This document shows positions 8,362 to 17,340 of a stretch of 64,000 nucleotides of DNA, piece by piece. The notes beneath the pieces are model-generated. The model saw only the letters and a list, made by a program, of their open reading frames with translations, was not told the DNA's origin and searched no databases. The number at the start of each line of letters is the position of its first letter. The first letter of the stretch is position 1. The position numbers were made by a program, and so were the translations under genes. Origin of the DNA: Roseibium salinum. GTDB lineage: Bacteria; Pseudomonadota; Alphaproteobacteria; Rhizobiales; Stappiaceae. The stretch covers positions 4,404,501-4,468,500 of the forward strand of contig NZ_JAPEVI010000003.1 in NCBI RefSeq assembly GCF_026240905.1. Direction: 5' to 3'.

Positions 8362-8958
8362 ATGCTGCTCAATCTGATGGACCGTCTCGCACGCGCCATG
8401 GCGATCCTCGGCGGGCTGGTGCTGACGGCGCTTATCGCGCTGACCTGCGTCAGCGTGCTGGGACGCGGCCTGAACACCCTGGGGCATTCGGCTTTTCTGA
8501 CCTCCCTTTCGGAGGCTGCCGCCAAGGCCCTGACCGCGACCGGCGTCGGGCCGGTGTCCGGCGACTTCGAGCTGGTGGAAGCCGGGATCTCCTTTACGAT
8601 CTTCGCCTTCCTGCCGATCTGCCAGCTGCGCGGCGCACATGCGACGGTGGACGTTTTCGCCAACAGCTTTCCGCGCTGGCTGAACCGGTTTCTGATGACG
8701 TTCTGGGAAGTGCTCCTCAGCGCCCTCATCATTCTGATCACCTGGCGGCTCTATGTCGGCATGGAGGACAAGATGCGCTACGGCGAGACGACCTTCATCC
8801 TGCAGTTTCCCGTCTGGTGGGCCTACGGCCTCAGCTTTGCGGCCGCCGTGATCGCTTCGGTGGTTGCCGTCTACTGCGCCATTGCCCGGATTGCCGCATA
8901 CGTTACCGGACAGGACCTGACACCGGATGCCGAGGGGGAATCCATTGAGCCTGCTTGA
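8362..8958 (+). CDS. dctQ: TRAP transporter small permease (DctQ family)
   Basis: A 198-residue membrane protein with four hydrophobic segments (about residues 12-35, 75-95, 110-130 and 148-170). It has the DctQ features ELVEAGISFTIFAFLPICQ and a HATVDVF loop. The loop between the first two segments is longer than usual (about 35 residues) and partly hydrophobic. It follows the hairpin after dctP and overlaps the dctM start. It forms the inner-membrane importer with DctM. Confidence 0.85.
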   Translation: MLLNLMDRLARAMAILGGLVLTALIALTCVSVLGRGLNTLGHSAFLTSLSEAAAKALTATGVGPVSGDFELVEAGISFTIFAFLPICQLRGAHATVDVFANSFPRWLNRFLMTFWEVLLSALIILITWRLYVGMEDKMRYGETTFILQFPVWWAYGLSFAAAVIASVVAVYCAIARIAAYVTGQDLTPDAEGESIEPA

Positions 8959-10261
8959 ACTGGGATACATATCCTTTCCTCTGCTTCTTGTGCTGATCTT
9001 CCTGAGGGCCCCCATCGGGCTTGCCATGATGCTGTGCGGCCTGGGCGGTCTCTATCTGGCGACGGGAACGCCGAACATGTTCCTGTCGAAACTGAAGAGC
9101 GAAACCTATTCGACATTCTCCAGCTATTCGCTGTCGATCATTCCGATGTTCCTGCTCATGGGCCAGTTCGCGACCCATTCGGGCATGTCCTCGTCCCTGT
9201 TCAAGGCAGCCGAAAGCTGGCTCGGGCATCGCAAGGGGGGCGTCGCCATGGCGGCGGTCGGCGCCTGCGCGGGCTTCGGCGCGATCTGCGGATCCTCGCT
9301 TGCCACCGCGGCAACGATGAGCCGCGTGGCGCTGCCGGAGTTGCGTCGCTACGGCTATTCCGGCGGGTTTTCGACGGCAACGCTCGCCGCCGGGGGCACG
9401 CTCGGAATTCTGATCCCGCCGTCGGTCATCCTGGTGATCTACGCGATCCTGACCGAGCAGAACATCGCCAAGCTGTTCCTGGCAGCCTTCATACCGGGCA
9501 TTCTGGCGGCGATCGGCTACATGATCACCATCTCGCTCTATGTGCGCCGCAATCCGAAGGCCGCCGGCACGCGCGAGCCGATGCCCTATGCCGAACGGTT
9601 CCGCGCGCTCGCCAACGTCTGGCCGGTGCTGCTGGTCTTCGGTCTCGTCGTCGGCGGGATTTATCTCGGCTGGTTCACCCCGACCGAGGGGGCGGCCGTC
9701 GGGGCGGCCGGAACGGGGCTGCTTGCCCTTGGTTCGGGCAATCTCACCTGGAAAATGTTCCTTGACAGCATCATCCAGACGGCGCTCAGCACGGGGATGA
9801 TCTTCTTCATCGTGCTCGGCGCCGGCTTCTACAACAGCTTCCTGGCGCTCAGCCAGGTGCCGCAGGAACTGTCAAGCTGGGTCGTCGGCCAGGGCTTCAG
9901 CCCCTGGGTGGTGCTTACCCTGATCCTGCTGTTCTACCTGGTCTTCGGCTGCCTGATGGATAGTCTGTCGATGATCCTCCTGACCATCCCGATCTTCTTT
10001 CCGGTGATCAGCGTCCTGGATTTCGGCATGAGCCCGGAACACCTGGCGATCTGGTTCGGCATTCTCGTGCTGATCGTGGTCGAAGTCGGGCTGATAACGC
10101 CACCGGTCGGGATGAACTTGTTCATCATCAATGCCATGGACCGGTCGACGCCCATGAAGGAGACCTACAAGGCGGTGCTGTGGTTCATCACTTCCGACGT
10201 CGTCCGGGTCATCCTGCTGGTGCTGTTTCCGTCGATCACCCTGTTCCTGCTGGCCGGCTAG
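8945..10261 (+). CDS. dctM: TRAP transporter large permease (DctM family)
   Basis: A 438-residue integral membrane protein with about twelve hydrophobic segments. Family blocks include FLRAPIGLAMMLCG, FLLMGQFATHSGMSSSLFKA, GAICGSSLATAATMSRVALP, GTLGILIPPSVILVIYAI and EVGLITPPVGMNLFIIN. I place the start at the TTG at 8945, which has GAGGGGGAA six bases before it. An in-frame ATG at 8927 lacks a ribosome site and would add six residues. It overlaps dctQ by 14 bases. DctM is the ion-coupled translocation subunit. Confidence 0.87.
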   Translation: MSLLELGYISFPLLLVLIFLRAPIGLAMMLCGLGGLYLATGTPNMFLSKLKSETYSTFSSYSLSIIPMFLLMGQFATHSGMSSSLFKAAESWLGHRKGGVAMAAVGACAGFGAICGSSLATAATMSRVALPELRRYGYSGGFSTATLAAGGTLGILIPPSVILVIYAILTEQNIAKLFLAAFIPGILAAIGYMITISLYVRRNPKAAGTREPMPYAERFRALANVWPVLLVFGLVVGGIYLGWFTPTEGAAVGAAGTGLLALGSGNLTWKMFLDSIIQTALSTGMIFFIVLGAGFYNSFLALSQVPQELSSWVVGQGFSPWVVLTLILLFYLVFGCLMDSLSMILLTIPIFFPVISVLDFGMSPEHLAIWFGILVLIVVEVGLITPPVGMNLFIINAMDRSTPMKETYKAVLWFITSDVVRVILLVLFPSITLFLLAG

Positions 10262-10349
10262 CCCGGCCGGCCGGAAGACAACCCAATCGGCACGTTTAAA
10301 TAGATATGAGACATAATAATGATGAGAAGACACGAGTTGAGGCAAGGCA

Positions 10350-11114
10350 ATGCTGATTTCAGGACATAGCGCGCTCGTGACCGGCGGCGGCAGCGGCCTG
10401 GGCGCGGCGACGGCGCGCCGGTTCGCGAGCCTTGGCGCCAGGGTCGCCATTCTCGATTACGACATCGACCGCGCGCGGAATGTTGCCGCGGAAATCGGCG
10501 GCCTCGCCGTCCAGGCCGACGTCTCCGACCAGGCGGCCGTGGACCAGGCGCTTGAGGAGGCGTCGCAGCAGCTCGGCGGCAGCCCGCGCATTGCGGTGAG
10601 CTGCGCCGGCGTCGGCCATGCGGCGCGGATCGTCGGACGCGAGGGCAAGCTGTCCTTCGACGTCTTCGAGAAGACGCTGCGGGTGAACCTCTTCGGCACC
10701 TACAACGTCATGAGCCATGCGGCCAGACGCATGATGGCGCTGGAACCGCTGGAGAGCGGCGAGCGCGGCGTGATCATCAACACCGCATCGGTTGCCTGGG
10801 AGGACGGGCAGCTGGGCCAGGCGGCCTATGCCGCCTCCAAGGGCGGGATCGCCTCCATGTGCCTGCCGGCGGCGAGGGAATTCGCCCGCGCCGGCATCCG
10901 CGTCATGGCGATCGCCCCGGGCCTCTTCCGCACGCCGATGATGGAAGGGCTGCCCGATGAAGTCGCCGAGGCGATCACCGCCAACATTCCCTTTCCCCCG
11001 CGCCTCGGGGAACCGGAGGAATACGCGCTTCTTGCGGAGCATATCGTCACCAATGCGTTCCTCAACGGAACGACCATTCGCCTGGACGGGGCCGTGCGCC
11101 TTCCGCCGCGCTGA
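10350..11114 (+). CDS. Short-chain dehydrogenase, 3-hydroxyacyl-CoA dehydrogenase type
   Basis: A 254-residue SDR. The NAD-binding motif TGGGSGLG lies at residues 11-18. The catalytic Y160-x-x-x-K164 is in YAASKGG, with a serine in NTASVAW about 13 residues before it. C-terminal features (APGLFRTPMMEGLP, FLNGTTIRLDGAVRL) resemble type-2 3-hydroxyacyl-CoA dehydrogenases. In this operon it should oxidise the 3-hydroxy-3-arylpropionyl-CoA made by the adjacent hydratase, the CouM/PhdD step. It begins 89 bases after dctM, a gap with AT-rich sequence that may carry an internal promoter. Confidence 0.8.
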   Translation: MLISGHSALVTGGGSGLGAATARRFASLGARVAILDYDIDRARNVAAEIGGLAVQADVSDQAAVDQALEEASQQLGGSPRIAVSCAGVGHAARIVGREGKLSFDVFEKTLRVNLFGTYNVMSHAARRMMALEPLESGERGVIINTASVAWEDGQLGQAAYAASKGGIASMCLPAAREFARAGIRVMAIAPGLFRTPMMEGLPDEVAEAITANIPFPPRLGEPEEYALLAEHIVTNAFLNGTTIRLDGAVRLPPR

Positions 11115-11124
11115 GGATGAGCCA

Positions 11125-11892
11125 ATGAGCGACCAGATCTTGAAAATCGAACTGAGCGACGGTGTCGCGACCCTCACCATGAACCGGCCCGGCAAGCGCA
11201 ACGCCATGTGCGACGAGCTGCTGGAGGCCCTGGACGGCTTTTTCTCCAGACCGCCGGAAGGGGTGAAGGCGGCCGTGATCACCGGTACCGCTGGCCACTT
11301 CTGTTCCGGGCTCGATCTCAGCGAACATGTGGCGCGGGACGCGGAAGGCACCATGCGGCATTCGCGCGGCTGGCATCAGGTGATGGAGAGGATCCAGTTC
11401 GGCGGGCTGCCGGTGGTGAGTGCGCTGTTCGGCGCTGTGATCGGCGGCGGGCTGGAGCTTGCCGCCTCCACCCATGTGCGCGTGGCCGACCCGACCGCGT
11501 TCTTCCAGTTGCCGGAAGGCCGGCGCGGCATCTTCGTCGGCGGCGGCGCGTCTGTCCGCGTGGGGCGCATCCTGGGCGCCGACCGGCTGACCGAGATGAT
11601 GCTGACCGGGCGCAAGTATTCCGCCGAGGAGGGGCTTCGGCTCGGCCTTGCGCACTACACGGTGGGCGAAGGGGAGGCGCTTGAAAAGGCTCAGGAACTC
11701 GCCCGCAGGATCGCGTCGAATGCGCCCCTCTCCAACTACATCATGATCCAGGCGCTCGCCCGGATCGAGGACATGTCGAAGGCCGACGGCCTCTTCACCG
11801 AAAGCCTGTGTGCGGCCATTACCCAGACAAGCCCGGACGCGCTGGAAGGCCTTGCCGCCTTCCTGGAAAAGCGCAGTCCCAACTTCAGGTGA
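11125..11892 (+). CDS. Enoyl-CoA hydratase/isomerase (crotonase family)
   Basis: A 255-residue crotonase. The start MSDQILKIELSDGVATLTMN is preceded by GAGGATGAG; a longer frame upstream lies inside the SDR gene and is rejected. The oxyanion-hole segments FCSGLDLSEH (near residue 61) and GAVIGGGLELAAS (near residue 105) are present. The sequence after the second segment has PEGRRGIFVGGGASVR, so the usual glutamate pair is partly replaced. In this operon it would hydrate cinnamoyl-type CoA esters (CouN/PhdE role). A lyase activity of the Ech/FCHL type cannot be excluded. Confidence 0.8.
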   Translation: MSDQILKIELSDGVATLTMNRPGKRNAMCDELLEALDGFFSRPPEGVKAAVITGTAGHFCSGLDLSEHVARDAEGTMRHSRGWHQVMERIQFGGLPVVSALFGAVIGGGLELAASTHVRVADPTAFFQLPEGRRGIFVGGGASVRVGRILGADRLTEMMLTGRKYSAEEGLRLGLAHYTVGEGEALEKAQELARRIASNAPLSNYIMIQALARIEDMSKADGLFTESLCAAITQTSPDALEGLAAFLEKRSPNFR

Positions 11893-11896
11893 CCTC

Positions 11897-12382
11897 ATGA
11901 AGAAGCCCGCGCCCGAGCCGGAGGCACAGACAGGCGTCGTCCATGTCAGCGACAAGACCCTGCGTGCGTTTCTCGGCTATCAGATGAAACGGACCTTCAA
12001 CGTCATTCAGTCCGACCTGAGCCAGACGCTGAAGCCCTTCGACCTCAGGATGCTGACCTATACGGCCCTCGTCCTGATCGTCGACAATCCCGGCCTGCGC
12101 CAGTCGCAACTGGCCGAGGCGATGGATATCGAACGGCCGAACCTGGTCGTCATCATCGACGAACTGGAACGGCGCGACCTGATCATCCGCGACCGGCTGC
12201 CCAATGACCGCCGGGCCTATGCCCTGTTGCCGACGCTGGCCGGGCGGCGCCTCTGCGAGAAGGCGGTCGCCGCGGCGGAGGAGCATGAAAAAAGGCTTCT
12301 GCGGGACCTGAACCCGGATGCGCAGGCCATGGCGATGAAGGTCATGCAACTGATCGAAAACAACCGCCGGCGAGACAGCTGA
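11897..12382 (+). CDS. MarR-family regulator, probably of the aromatic operon
   Basis: A 161-residue winged-helix regulator with start MKKPAPEPEAQ four bases after the hydratase stop. The MarR core is clear: LTYTALVLIVDNPGLRQSQL, then recognition helix DIERPNLVVIIDELERRDLI and wing RDRLPNDRRAYALLPTLAG. In known hydroxycinnamate clusters (CouR, PhdR) a MarR repressor is released by the aryl-CoA thioester, and its place here inside the catabolic operon fits that role. The ligand is inference. Confidence 0.85.
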   Translation: MKKPAPEPEAQTGVVHVSDKTLRAFLGYQMKRTFNVIQSDLSQTLKPFDLRMLTYTALVLIVDNPGLRQSQLAEAMDIERPNLVVIIDELERRDLIIRDRLPNDRRAYALLPTLAGRRLCEKAVAAAEEHEKRLLRDLNPDAQAMAMKVMQLIENNRRRDS

Positions 12383-12405
12383 CGACGTTCCGGGAGGAGG
12401 CAGTC

Positions 12406-14221
12406 ATGCAACGAACGAGAGAATACCAGCCCCATTCCGTCGAGCGGGAAGACCGGGCTGACGGGACCATCCTGCTGCGCTCCAGGCATGCGCTCACCCC
12501 GGCGGCCGGGCGGACCGGAGACTGGCTGCACCAGTGGGCGGAGGCCGCGCCCGGGCGGGTGTTCCTGGCCGAGCGGAGCGGGGCGGGATGGCGCGAGGAG
12601 AGCTATGCCGGCGTGCTGCAGCAGGTGCGCGCCCTAGGCGCTGCGCTGCGGGCACGCGGCATGGGGCCGGACACGCCGATCCTGGTCATGTCGGGCAACA
12701 GCGTCGACCACGGCATCCTGGCGCTCGCCGCGCAATATGTCGGTGTGCCGGTGGTGCCCGTGGCGGAGCAGTATTCGCTGGTCCGCGGCGCCCATGGACG
12801 CCTGCGCGAGGTTATCGACCTGGTCCGGCCGAAAATGGCCTATGTGTCCGATGCCGACCAGTTCGCCGAGGCGCTGAAGCTGGACGCGCTGCAGTCTGTC
12901 GACATCCTGGCAAGCCGTCCCGGCAGCGGGCGGGCAATCGCCATCGCCGATCTCCTGAAGGGCGACAGCGGCGTGGATGTGGATGAGGCGTTTTCCAGGG
13001 TGACGCCGGATACGGTCGGCAAGATCCTGATGACCAGCGGCTCCACCTCCAGCCCCAAGGGCGTGCTGACGACGCACCGGATGATGTGCGTCAACCAGGC
13101 CCAGCTGGCCGATTCTGCTGCCGTTCCTGCGCAAGCGGCCGCCGGTCATCGTCGACTGGCTGCCCTGGAACCACGTTTTCGGCGGGTCGCACAATTTCAA
13201 CATGATGCTCTCCAATGGCGGCAGTCTTTATATCGACGACGGCAAGCCGGTGAAGGGGCTGTTCGACCGGACGCTGGAAAACCTGGCGATGAAGACCGGA
13301 ACGATCGCCTTCAACGTGCCACTCGGCTTCGGCATGTTGCTGGGCGCGCTGGAGAAGGACGAGGACCTGCGCCGGCGGTTCTTTGAGGGTCTCGACCTGA
13401 TCTTTTATGCCGGCGCCTCCCTGCCGCAGGACGTGTGGGCTGGTTTCGAGCGCATGGCGATGGAGGTGAAGGGCGAAATCCCGCTGATGACGTCTTCCTG
13501 GGGACTCACCGAAACGGCCCCCTCGGCCATGATGCAGCAGGAACCGGCGCCGCGCTCAGGGATTGTCGGCGTGCCGGTGAACGGGGTCACGGTCAAGCTC
13601 GTTCCCGATGCGGACATGCGCTGCGAAGTGCGCGTCAAGGGCCCCAACATCATGCCGGGATATTTCAACGACCCTGAAAAGACCGCCGCGGCATTCGACG
13701 AGGAAGGCTTCTTCATCACCGGCGATGCGATGCTGTTCCTCGACGCGACCGACCCGAACAAGGGCATGCGGTTCGACGGCCGGATTTCGGAGGATTTCAA
13801 GCTGCAGTCCGGCACCTGGGTGCGGGCCGCGCAGCTGAAGCTCGACATGCTGTCGCGCCTTGCCCCGCTGGCCGCCGACCTTGTGATCACCGGCGCGGAC
13901 CGCAAGCAGATCGGCGTGATGATCTTCCCGAACCGGGAGGAACTTTCCCGGGCCGGCTTCGAGCTTCGCGAAGAGGGCGGCGCCTGTACCTGCACGCTGC
14001 TGCAGGGGGAAATCCATCGCCGCCTGAGTGAACGGGCGCGGGAAATCAGCGGCAGCTCGGCGCGGGTCGCACGGGCGATGGTGCTTGCCGAGCCGCCGTC
14101 CATGCCGGAGGGCGAAATGACCGCCAAGGGCAATCTGAACATCCGCAAGGTTCTGGCGCGGCGCGCGGAGCTTCTGGAGCGGCTTTACGACGACAACGAC
14201 CCCGCCGTGGTCACAATCTGA
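12406..14221 (+). pseudogene. Feruloyl-CoA synthase-type ligase, interrupted by a +1 frameshift
   Basis: Two frames together encode one AMP-forming ligase of about 604 residues. The first (from ATG at 12406 after GGAGGAGG) carries the N-terminal domain and the P-loop TSGSTSSPKGV near residue 210, reads correctly to NQAQLAD, and then turns to nonsense. The second frame resumes the same protein at about 13115 with LLPFLRKRPP, VDWLPWNHVFGG and YIDDGKP, and ends at VVTI. One extra T in GATTCTG at 13111-13117 explains the shift; GATCTG would restore the frame. The WNHVFGG and YIDDGKP blocks are typical of feruloyl-CoA synthases, which activate hydroxycinnamates. As written the enzyme would be dead. 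A sequencing error is possible. Confidence 0.8.
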
Positions 14222-14232
14222 GGAGGTCAGCA

Positions 14233-15105
14233 ATGGTCGACATCACCAAGGTCCGGGCGATCGATATCCATACCCATGCGGAGGAGCCCTGCGGCTGTCA
14301 TGCCGACGACGGCTATGACGACCTGCAGGCGACGATGGCCAAGTATTTCCGCGCGCCCTGGAGCCATCCGCCCACCGTGCCGGAAACCGCGGCGCATTAC
14401 CGCGAGCAGAACATCGCCGCGGTCATCTTTCCCGTCGATGCGGAGCGGGAGACCGGCTACCGCCGCTACAAGAACGAGGAAGTGGCCGAGCTTGCCGCCG
14501 AGAACGACGACGTGCTGATCCCCTTTGCCTCGATCGATCCGCACAAGGGCAAGATGGGCGCGCGCGAAGCGCGCCGGCTGATGCGGGAGTTCGGCATCAA
14601 GGGTTTCAAGTTCCACCCGACGATGCAGGGTTTTTATCCGAACGACCGCATGGCCTACGAGCTTTACGAGGCGATCGCCGAGGAAAGCGCAATCGCGCTG
14701 TTCCACACCGGCCAGACGGGTGTGGGCAGCGGCATGCGCGGCGGCAACGGCATGCGGCTGAAATATTCCAACCCGATGTACATGGACGACGTGGCGGTCG
14801 ATTTTCCGGACATGAAGATCATTCTCGCCCATCCCTCCTTCCCCTGGCAGGAGGAGGCGCTGGCCGTCGCCCAGCACAAGCCGAATGTCTATATCGATCT
14901 GTCGGGATGGTCGCCGAAATACTTCCCGGAAATCCTGGTGAAATACTGCAATTCGATCCTGAAGAAGAAGGTCCTGTTCGGCTCCGACTGGCCGATGATC
15001 ACGCCGGAACGCTGGCTGGCCGATTTCGAAAACATCGCCATCAAGGACGAGTTGCGCCCGGACATCATCAAGGGCAATGCGGCACGGCTCCTGGGGCTGG
15101 CATGA
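14233..15105 (+). CDS. Metal-dependent amidohydrolase, CouO/PhdC-like
   Basis: A 290-residue amidohydrolase-2 family protein starting after GAGGAGGTCAGCA. Metal ligands visible are H13-T-H15 near the start, a central HTGQ and a HPSFPW pair, and the C-terminal FGSDWPM aspartate. An EEPCGCHADDGYDD insert follows the first motif. In the cou/phd hydroxycinnamate routes an amidohydrolase of this type removes acetyl-CoA from, or hydrolyses, the aryl-3-ketoacyl-CoA in place of a thiolase. The lack of a thiolase in this operon agrees. The exact reaction is inference. Confidence 0.75.
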   Translation: MVDITKVRAIDIHTHAEEPCGCHADDGYDDLQATMAKYFRAPWSHPPTVPETAAHYREQNIAAVIFPVDAERETGYRRYKNEEVAELAAENDDVLIPFASIDPHKGKMGAREARRLMREFGIKGFKFHPTMQGFYPNDRMAYELYEAIAEESAIALFHTGQTGVGSGMRGGNGMRLKYSNPMYMDDVAVDFPDMKIILAHPSFPWQEEALAVAQHKPNVYIDLSGWSPKYFPEILVKYCNSILKKKVLFGSDWPMITPERWLADFENIAIKDELRPDIIKGNAARLLGLA

Positions 15106-15134
15106 TCAACCCACAACCGTGAAGCGCTGCGCAA

Positions 15135-16688
15135 ATGAAGCCGTTTTCCGCACCTCTCGACGATATCCTCTTTTCCCTGACCCATGTGGCCGGCGCCGCA
15201 GACCTGCCGCACTGGGACGCGGAACTGGCGGCCGAAATCGGCGGGCACTTTGCCGCCTTTGCCGAAGAGCAACTCGCACCGCTCAACGAACCCGGTGACC
15301 GTCAGGGATGCCGGCTGGAGGACGGGCGCGTCTATATGCCCGACGGCTTCCGCGAGGCTTATCAGGTCTATGCGGAGCAGGGCTGGCCGGGTCTGACGGT
15401 GCCGGAGGACCACGGCGGGCAGGGGCTGGACGCGGTCGTGCAGGCGATCGTCTCGGAGATCTTTTCCGGCGCCAACCACAGCCTGCAGATGGTCGCCGGG
15501 CTCGTGCCCGGGGCCGTCAGCACGCTGCTTGCGTTCGGCACCGGAGGCCAGCAGCAGCGCCACATTGCCTCGCTGGCGTCCGGAGAGGCTCTCGCCACCA
15601 TGTGCCTGACCGAACCGGAGGCGGGCTCGGACCTGTCGCGCATCCGCTGCCGGGCCGAACAGGCGGACAGCGGCTGGAGGATCACCGGCGAGAAGATCTT
15701 CATCTCCGGGGGCGACCAGGACATCAGCGCGCGGATCCTTCACCTGGTGCTTGCGCGCACCTCCGATGACGGCGTGAAGGGCCTGTCGCTGTTCCTGTGC
15801 CCGTCTCACCGTGCCGACGGCTCAAGGAACGCGGTCAGCGTGACGCGGATCGAAGAGAAAATGGGCCTGCATGCCTCTCCCACCTGCCAGCTGAATTTCG
15901 ACGGCGCGGAGGCCGAGCTCATCGGCGAAGCGGGCGCGGGTCTCAAGGCGATGTTCACCCTGATGAACCACGCCCGCATCGATGTGGCCCTGCAAGGCGT
16001 TGCCCACGCGGCGCGCGCCTTCGACATTGCGCTGAGCTACGCCGGCGAACGGGTGCAGGGACGCGGGCCGGACGGCAAGCCGGTGACGCTCGACCGGCAT
16101 GCCGACGTGCAGCGCATGCTCGATGAGATTGATGCGCTGGCCCTGGGCGGACGGGCGATGGCCCATCTGGCGCTCGTGACGCTCGAAGCCGGTAGCGATC
16201 CCGACCTGGCGGAGTTCCTGAAACCGGTTGCCAAGGTCTATTGCACTGAAGCCGGCATGCGCGCGAGCGAGACGGCCATGCAGGTTCTGGGCGGCTACGG
16301 CTACCTGAGGGAATACGGACTGGAGCAGGCCTATCGCGATGTCCGCATCACCGCGATCTACGAGGGTGCGAACGGCATTCACGAGCGCAACCTCGTGACC
16401 CGCCTCCTGCCCGGCGCGCCCGGCCGGGCCTTCGAGGCGTTCCTGCTGCTGGAATGCGGCAGCGGCAACGGCCGGCTTGCGGAATGGGTTGCCGAATGGC
16501 GACACGAGCGGGACCTCGTCCTGGCAAGCCCGGACCCTGCTTCAATGGCGCATGACTTCATGCGCATGACGGTACGTGTGCTGCTGGAGTGCCTGTGGAC
16601 ACGCATGGCCGACAAGGCCGACTTCCACCGGGACCCGAAGCGCATCCGGCGCCTTGCCGAAAAGATGCTGAATGCGCGGGCGGGGTAG
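15135..16688 (+). CDS. Acyl-CoA dehydrogenase, DmdC-like subfamily
   Basis: A 517-residue flavoprotein. The N-terminus MKPFSAPLDDILFSLTHVAG and the blocks CLTEPEAGSDLS, GEKIFISGGDQDIS, EEKMGLHASPTCQL and GGYGYLREYGLEQAYRD are those of the long DmdC-type acyl-CoA dehydrogenases. The catalytic glutamate should be in IYEGANGIHE near residue 415. Family members I know are nearer 580-600 residues, so this one has a short C-terminus. It is the last gene of the aromatic operon. A likely job is to desaturate arylpropionyl-CoA so that dihydro-cinnamates enter the same pathway. Confidence 0.8.
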   Translation: MKPFSAPLDDILFSLTHVAGAADLPHWDAELAAEIGGHFAAFAEEQLAPLNEPGDRQGCRLEDGRVYMPDGFREAYQVYAEQGWPGLTVPEDHGGQGLDAVVQAIVSEIFSGANHSLQMVAGLVPGAVSTLLAFGTGGQQQRHIASLASGEALATMCLTEPEAGSDLSRIRCRAEQADSGWRITGEKIFISGGDQDISARILHLVLARTSDDGVKGLSLFLCPSHRADGSRNAVSVTRIEEKMGLHASPTCQLNFDGAEAELIGEAGAGLKAMFTLMNHARIDVALQGVAHAARAFDIALSYAGERVQGRGPDGKPVTLDRHADVQRMLDEIDALALGGRAMAHLALVTLEAGSDPDLAEFLKPVAKVYCTEAGMRASETAMQVLGGYGYLREYGLEQAYRDVRITAIYEGANGIHERNLVTRLLPGAPGRAFEAFLLLECGSGNGRLAEWVAEWRHERDLVLASPDPASMAHDFMRMTVRVLLECLWTRMADKADFHRDPKRIRRLAEKMLNARAG

Positions 16689-16810
16689 GGACCCTTGGGA
16701 CTCCGGCAAGAAACAGCCTCTCGAACCCCTCCGCGTCACCCTTGCCTGTCGGAGCGGCTGATGGCTTGTGTGGTGAATTCGGCGTGAATGGTACGCGCGC
16801 CTGAGTGTCC

Positions 16811-16964
16811 CGCCTGGTCACGCCGAGCGAGCTACGCGAGACCCGGGGCTACTCGTTTGCAGAGCGGATCTTGTTTGACGCCGCCGTACCGGCACCTCTC
16901 TTCGGCCTTACCACGCAGATCAGCGAGTAGGCCCCGGCTCTGCGCTGCGCTTGGCCGGGGTGAC
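16811..16964 (-). repeat. Left arm of a diverged long inverted repeat flanking the LacI gene
   Basis: Read on the minus strand this block resembles 18678-18830. Its best conserved part, 16924-16964, matches 18678-18718 in inverse orientation at 39 of 41 bases. A more diverged part with AACGAGTAG and CCGGGTCTC follows at 16817-16860. The block also contains its own hairpin (CCCCGG / CCGGGG). Confidence 0.6.
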
Positions 16965-17049
16965 TCGGTGCCAGGGGATAAAGCGAGTTCTTCGGCAGTG
17001 CTGCCCGGTGGGCCAATGGCAAGCGGCGGCCTCTCTCCTCTTGCTGAGG

Positions 17050-17190
17050 TCATCCCCGACTCGATCGGGGACCTATTGGCGTTTCCAGATCGCAGAATAT
17101 TGGAGATGGATCGCAGGATGGGCGGCTCACACTTCGCTTCGAACGCGGTCGCTCTGGAAATGATTAGATCCCCGATCGAGTCGGGGATGA
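17050..17190. repeat. Pair of inverted REP-like units
   Basis: The 22-base unit at 17050-17071 (TCATCCCCGACTCGATCGGG + GA) is exactly inverted at 17169-17190, with 97 bases between. Each unit also folds on itself (CCCCGA / TCGGGG). Units like this are scattered in many rhizobial genomes. Confidence 0.7.
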
Positions 17191-17340
17191 CCGCCGTGGT
17201 AAAGGCGCCTGCAACAAAAAGCTGAACCGTGGGGATAACACCTTCCGGGGGACGCTTCGCATTCCACTTTGCACTGCGGTTCGTTGTCGGGGTAGTCTCG
17301 GCGCCCTTGCCAACAGCAGTGACTCGCCTCCGTCTTCAGC

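Larger units (their letters stand above)
16689..17340. other. Repeat-bearing intergenic region
   Basis: No convincing gene. It contains the left arm of a diverged 150-bp inverted repeat (16811-16964) and a pair of inverted 22-base REP-like units at 17050-17071 and 17169-17190. The LacI-type gene downstream has no strong ribosome site. Confidence 0.6.

Noticed and set aside
13111..13117. Programmed ribosomal frameshift in the ligase gene
   Set aside because: No slippery heptamer, no Shine-Dalgarno-like stimulator and no obvious downstream pseudoknot; a one-base indel is simpler.
13202..14221. C-terminal ligase part as a separate gene
   Set aside because: It begins in mid-domain and its sequence continues upstream without a start or ribosome site, so it is the rest of a frameshifted gene.
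17050..17190. CRISPR-like repeat pair
   Set aside because: Only two units, in inverse orientation, and self-complementary; no array and no cas genes.
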